From contig CM057136.1 of NCBI GenBank assembly GCA_029964075.1, forward strand, positions 3,658,001-3,722,000: 64,000 nt of DNA, written 5' to 3'. Source of the DNA: Patiria pectinifera (Eukaryota > Echinodermata > Asteroidea > Valvatida > Asterinidae). Under the pieces are notes generated by a model. The model was given only the letters and a program-made list of their open reading frames with translations, was not told the origin of the DNA and did no database searches. A program made the translations under genes and the position numbers. Below, piece after piece: positions 46,728 through 64,000 of the stretch (position 1 is its first letter; every line of letters begins with the position of its first letter).

Positions 46728-48600
46728 ATAGCCATATTTTTAAATACTTTCGTGTATCAAAACAAAGGTAATCTAAGAATGATGGGCTCATATGTAAACG
46801 TTTGGAAATTTTACAATGTCAAAGTGGCTCCTTCTCAAAGAGTATTTCGTTAGCTTCCGATTGAAACCTTAATTGCACCTCTTCAGTCACTGATGACTGA
46901 GCATCATTGATTGCAAAACAACGGCCTAAAAACCTCCTTCTCCAAGTTTGCTGAATAAGTGGTGAGTTAAGCTGTCGGAAGGATGCGCCGTCGCAGCTGT
47001 GGAAAGTACGTTCAAAGGGATATGTTAGAGGTGTTGTTGCTTAAAATGGTTCATCAAGTTGTCTATAAATAATTAATCATTCCAAAGATTTTGTTTTTCA
47101 TGACAAACTAGTGATGAAATTTCAAATTAAAACATAGCTTGCAATGGGCATAGCGAAAGCCATGCCAGGTTTTGAGTACATTTTTGCATTGGGTAGTTAT
47201 CATTTTAATGAGCAAACAACAAATCTTTGAAATGATTGATTTAATCATGAAACATGATACTCCATTTTTGCTCAAACTCTTTCAACATGTCTTCCTTCTC
47301 CCATTCAACATATATAATTCACTGCGACTGCGCACTTTTTTGGACAGCTCAATTTGCCACTGATCAGTTAAACTTGGAAAAGGTTGGTGTTTTGATTTGC
47401 GATGAAAAACAAAATCTTTGGAATGATCAATCATTCGTGGACAACATTATTATGTACTATTTTATGCACAGACATCTCTAACATGCCCCCCTTTTAATGC
47501 TCTGTCCACAGCAACAGCGCATTCATTTGCTGACAGCTTAACTCACTACTCATGTAGCAACATTGGAAACTGATCTATTGCCCCCCCCCCCCAAAAAAAT
47601 TATTATTATAATTCAGTTGAATTTGTACAGAATCCTGTAACTCATACCTGATATTTTGGGCCTGCTGTGGATAAACTTGGCCGCAACTTACTCCGAATAT
47701 TTAAAGAGATCCTTATAGCTGTATAATACGTGCTCTACTTGTCAATTAAGTGCTTTTACAGAAGGTGATACATTTTCACTTCTGCTGCTTAATCCATATC
47801 GTTAAAAAAATTGGAACCTCTTACTGACAAGTGATTTGTTGTATCAAGGGAAGATCCAGAGAGGTTACCTCCGTGGGGCGGAGGGCGTGCCAGTTTTGGG
47901 GGCCAAAGGGCTAGCTCAAGTGAAAAAATGGCCATATTTGAGAAAATTTCGGTCACTGGCAGGAGGGGTGGTGGGCAACACCTCCACACCCACTGTGTTC
48001 CGCCACTGTGTATATATGTAAAAAGTGAAAATGGCAAATAGATAAGTATATATTCCACTTATAGCACCCAGCAAATTTCATGGCACTGTAAGGCCAAGTA
48101 TTTCAGAGCGTGGAGTATAAAACAAGGGGAAATTGCTCTGAAGCATCCTTCATAATTGAACAGACTATACTGCATTTATTACCTTTTGTAAAGGTTTTTT
48201 TTTTAAGCTTTTGTAATCATTCTGCAGTTTAGTACAAGTATATCTTTTAATTTAATTAAGTAAAGCTATATGTGTCTCTCCTTTTATTAATGTACATCAT
48301 ATTTACTTGCATTATACCCATGATATTTATAACTTGTACCACTATTATTTTTAAAAGAAATAATACAGCCTGTTTTCCCTACGTTTCAATTTATACTGAA
48401 AGTCTCAATGGGAGCTAGCCTGGGGCTACATGTCGTGACTTATCTTTAATTTAATATTGGATAACTGTCCACTTCAATCGCTATGAGCTGTGGCATGTTT
48501 TGGTTTTTGGATAAAATTGTTATAATAGCAAGGATCATTTTTGTTAACCCAGCCTTATTTTATTGCGTTATTTTAGAAAATGTATTATTAGTGCCTGCTC

Positions 48601-48606
48601 AATAAA
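48601..48606 (+). terminator. Candidate polyadenylation signal AATAAA
   Basis: AATAAA in GCTCAATAAAACAAAACG is followed about 30 bases later by another AAATAAATT. It lies 2.2 kb after the ADAMTS stop. It is a plausible but unproven 3' end. Confidence 0.3.
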
Positions 48607-49164
48607 ACAAAACGAAAGACATGTAAATAAATTGAAATGATTTTTGTAAGTCTATATGCCATTTCTTCCTCCATAAGCCAAGTGGCATTTTGTCAACTTA
48701 GTGCAGCAGTTTTCATTCATTTCAATGATTTCCCTAAACCTTAATACCTAAGTCACATCCCTAATTTTTTTGTGGACAGATTAACTTAATCCTGTTGACT
48801 TAAAAAGATATAAAGAGTTAAAATGTTTGGGGAAGTAAGTCAAATATAGTAATTTTTACCCCCCCCCCCACCAATTTTTTTTTTTTTTGTCCCCTAAACA
48901 TTTTTTTGCCTGTGTGACTTTTCAAACATGTAAGCTCACTATGCATCTATATATAAGTGCCTTTATCTTGCAGACATGTCAATTTTTGACCAAATTTGAC
49001 TCAAAATGTAAGATTCACCCCCTTGCAATTTTTTTTTTCATTTTGGCTTAAACATGTTGAATCCCGCCCTGCAATCACATCCTTAAAAGTTTCAAGTCTG
49101 GACAAATGTCCCAATTGTAAGAAATGTGTTATTTTTTTTGGTAAATAAGTCAATTTGTTACCAC

Positions 49165-49440
49165 TCATGATAATGTGGTGAATAGCAATTTATACCTAAG
49201 CTTTCAAAGCGCTTTAATTTACAATTATTATCCCTGCATTTCACACTAAGACCATTATTCTGCAGCTGCTCGAGATCAGTGCAATTTGTTCTGAACCTCC
49301 ACATCAGGTACCAATTATACTGCTGGGCGGAGAGAGGCAATTGCAGTAAAGTAAAACAGACATCTCCGCCAGACAGGGACCCAGGACTCCCATCTGCTGG
49401 GATGACCGCACGAGTCGGGAAAACCTAACCATGGGACGTC
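49165..49440 (-). mobile_element. Diverged SINE-like relic
   Basis: Shares AAAGCGCTTTAATTTACAAT, ATCAGGTACCAATTATACTG and GGGCGGAGAGAGGCAATTG with the SINE at 39812-40095. The tRNA-like head is decayed. Confidence 0.6.
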
Positions 49441-49500
49441 AGCGCCCAATGGATGATTTTTCTCAATTCTTCAAAATAAAGAATAATCTATATTATCTAT

Positions 49501-49730
49501 CAAATTAGGTTTTGCCCTTCACCGACGTTTTTTAAACACTGTATACTCAGTGTGTTACCTCCCGAGTGAAAGTTGGAAAAAATCACTCGGGTGGGACTCG
49601 AACCCACGACCTCCTGCTTTCTAGTGCAGACGTCCCACCCGAGTGATTTTTTTTCCAACTTTCACTCGGGAGGTAACACACTGAGTATACAGTGTTTAAA
49701 AAACGTCGGTGAAGGGCAAAACCTAATTTG
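49501..49730. mobile_element. 230-bp near-perfect palindrome with a tRNA-like loop
   Basis: The left arm CAAATTAGGTTTTGCCCTTC mirrors the right arm GAAGGGCAAAACCTAATTTG. Pairing continues through ACACTGTATACTCAGTGTGT and TTACCTCCCGAGTGAAAGTT to the loop at 49584-49645. The arms are almost identical, implying a recent origin or gene conversion. Confidence 0.92.
49584..49645 (-). other. tRNA-like fold lacking a D-arm
   Basis: Read on the minus strand: CACTCGG and CCGAGTG form a perfect 7-bp acceptor stem; GTGGG-TTCGAGT-CCCAC (49591-49607 on the + strand) is a perfect T-arm; AGGTC precedes it like a variable loop; CTGC/GCAG may be a shortened anticodon stem. There is no room for a D-arm. A run of T follows the 3' end, as in a Pol III terminator. 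It is not a standard tRNA gene. Confidence 0.55.
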
Positions 49731-49866
49731 ATTTATATCACCCAGACGCAAAATTCCATCTTATAATACTATATTATCTAATAAAGTTGGTGTATACGTG
49801 CTTTGGTATACGTGCTTTTGGGTGTGGCATCTTGAAAAATAGATTCTAGCATACATTAGTAATGAG

Positions 49867-50058
49867 CAGTGGCGTCACCAGACTTTTCAGTCTGGGGGGG
49901 CACAGGGGGGGCACCAGCATTTGATGGGGGGGCACTTAGGTGAATATCTATATATTTTTTTACCAACCCAAATCTCAGATGGGGGGGCACTCGGGGGGGC
50001 ACTAGGTTTTCCAGGGGGGGCACGTGCCCCCCCTGGCCCCCCCTTGGCGACGCCACTG
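49867..50058. mobile_element. hAT-like MITE with CAGTGGCGTC ends and exact 8-bp duplication
   Basis: Ends CAGTGGCGTCACCA and TTGGCGACGCCACTG are flanked by GTAATGAG on both sides (49859-49866 and 50059-50066). The interior is rich in GGGGGGGCAC / GTGCCCCCCC strings. The type is common in invertebrate genomes. Confidence 0.9.
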
Positions 50059-51185
50059 GTAATGAGCTTTCCAATGAGACATCGCACGAAAAAAAGTGGC
50101 CCACAATAAATTGATTTCAACTTTTGAATTAAGAGCGGGACGCTCCTAATTCGTTCTCAATATAGTGTATGCAATTTCAGAACTGGAGCGCGCCATTAAA
50201 AGGCCTGCAAAAACAAACAAGCAAATTAATTTGGAACAGGATTTTATATTCCTTTAAATTTCGTTCGGAAAAGAAAATCGAAATTTTGAAAAAGCACGAG
50301 TATACCAACTTTAATAACTAAACACGGTTATCTTGCATCAATATTTCTGAGTCATTTTGTAGAACAGTCGATATCGATCTTTGACCAAATTTGATTAAAA
50401 TATAAAAATGTAAGATTAACCGCTTGCAATCTTTCTAAATTGCAATCTTTCTTGGAAGATGCCTCAGGGTCCCTATAACATCCGTAAAAGTTTGGAAAAA
50501 TGTACTGTTAAGGGGAAATTCGATAGGATAGAATATTTGTAAAAAAATAAATAATAATGTAGTGTTCCACTTTTCTGAACATGCATACTGTGAGCTTGCA
50601 ATCTGAGAAATTCCGATAGAATTGCAATGGATTTGATGAGGGATCAACATTTGTCGAAATGACGATGGGCTTTTATAGTGCTATTAGTAGGGCCTGTGTG
50701 ATCATCTTTGTCAGTAAAATAAAATCCTAGCTCTTCCCCGGCCACCCCCCCCCCCCCCAAAAAAACCCCGTACAAATTCGATATGTGCTTCTGTATCGTC
50801 AACTTGGAGAGTTGTGAGTATTTTTTTATTTTATTTACTTTTTTACTTATTTGTTTTTGGGAGGGAAGGGGGGGGGGTGTCGTCTATGGTTAATTCTATA
50901 TCAATAAAATGCTAGTATTAGTACGCCCTCTGTTGATATTCCCGAATGCAAAAATCGAACCTTGACGGTGGTGGCGCCAACGTTGCAGCATAGGTCTTGC
51001 ACCCAGGCGTACTAAGCGATCAAGCAAGCTAGCTACAAAAAGCGTGAGTCCATTGAGTCTCGACTGAAGTGAAGTTGAACAAAACGGGATGAAGACGATT
51101 TTTTTTAGAAAATAACTTAACCGTACAGCAGACGTTGTCAAAATTTCCGTGTTTGCAGACTATTCTTTGAATTTAAGAAGAAATA

Positions 51186-64000
<12,815 letters not shown>

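Larger units (their letters stand above)
46422..51185. other. Intergenic region between the ADAMTS-like gene and DDX46, including the ADAMTS 3' UTR
   Basis: No protein gene was recognised. An AATAAA at 48601 may be a polyadenylation signal for the ADAMTS transcript, but other A-rich sites exist. Contents include a palindromic MITE (46594), a SINE-like relic (49165), a palindrome with a tRNA-like loop (49501) and an hAT-like MITE (49867). The last few hundred bases (about 50900-51185), ending in a short leader before the DDX46 ATG, should hold the DDX46 promoter. Confidence 0.6.

Overview
This is a stretch of metazoan nuclear DNA carrying two intron-rich genes on the + strand, embedded in dense non-coding repeats. 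There is no sign of bacterial, viral or organellar coding. The repeats include palindromic elements, tRNA-derived SINEs and the echinoderm/hemichordate/amphioxus style of miniature elements, and the proteins are clearly animal. A marine invertebrate deuterostome is most likely, perhaps an echinoderm such as a sea star; that placement is inference.

Gene 1 (about 1596-46421, 23 coding exons, about 1254 aa) is a secreted metalloprotease of the ADAMTS2/3/14 clade, the procollagen N-propeptidases. I assembled it exon by exon. All 22 splice junctions use AG/GT sites, their phases agree, and the joined frame is open to the stop. The domain order is signal peptide, prodomain with a furin site, zinc protease, disintegrin-like, TSR1, Cys-rich, spacer, TSR2, a Thr/Pro mucin-like insert, TSR3, TSR4, PLAC and a Lys10 basic tail. 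The mucin-like insert and the basic tail differ from the vertebrate members. The last exon is followed by a 133-bp tandem copy of its own end.

Gene 2 (51186 to beyond 64000) is the 5' part of DDX46/Prp5, the DEAD-box ATPase of U2 snRNP. Eleven coding exons (767 codons plus one base) cover the RS/RE-rich N-terminus, the DPLD motif, the Q motif and helicase motifs I, Ia and Ib. The remaining exons, from the DEAD box onward, lie past the window edge.

The rest is introns and one intergenic region (46422-51185). They hold at least twenty recognisable repeat elements: near-perfect palindromes and foldbacks, hAT-like MITEs with exact 8-bp target duplications, a nested insertion, tRNA-derived SINEs, foldback elements with tRNA-like modules in their loops, and several minisatellites. 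Some elements sit within about 45 bases of splice acceptors. Inverted copies of one MITE flank ADAMTS exons 4-5. No transposase or reverse transcriptase coding sequence was recognised.
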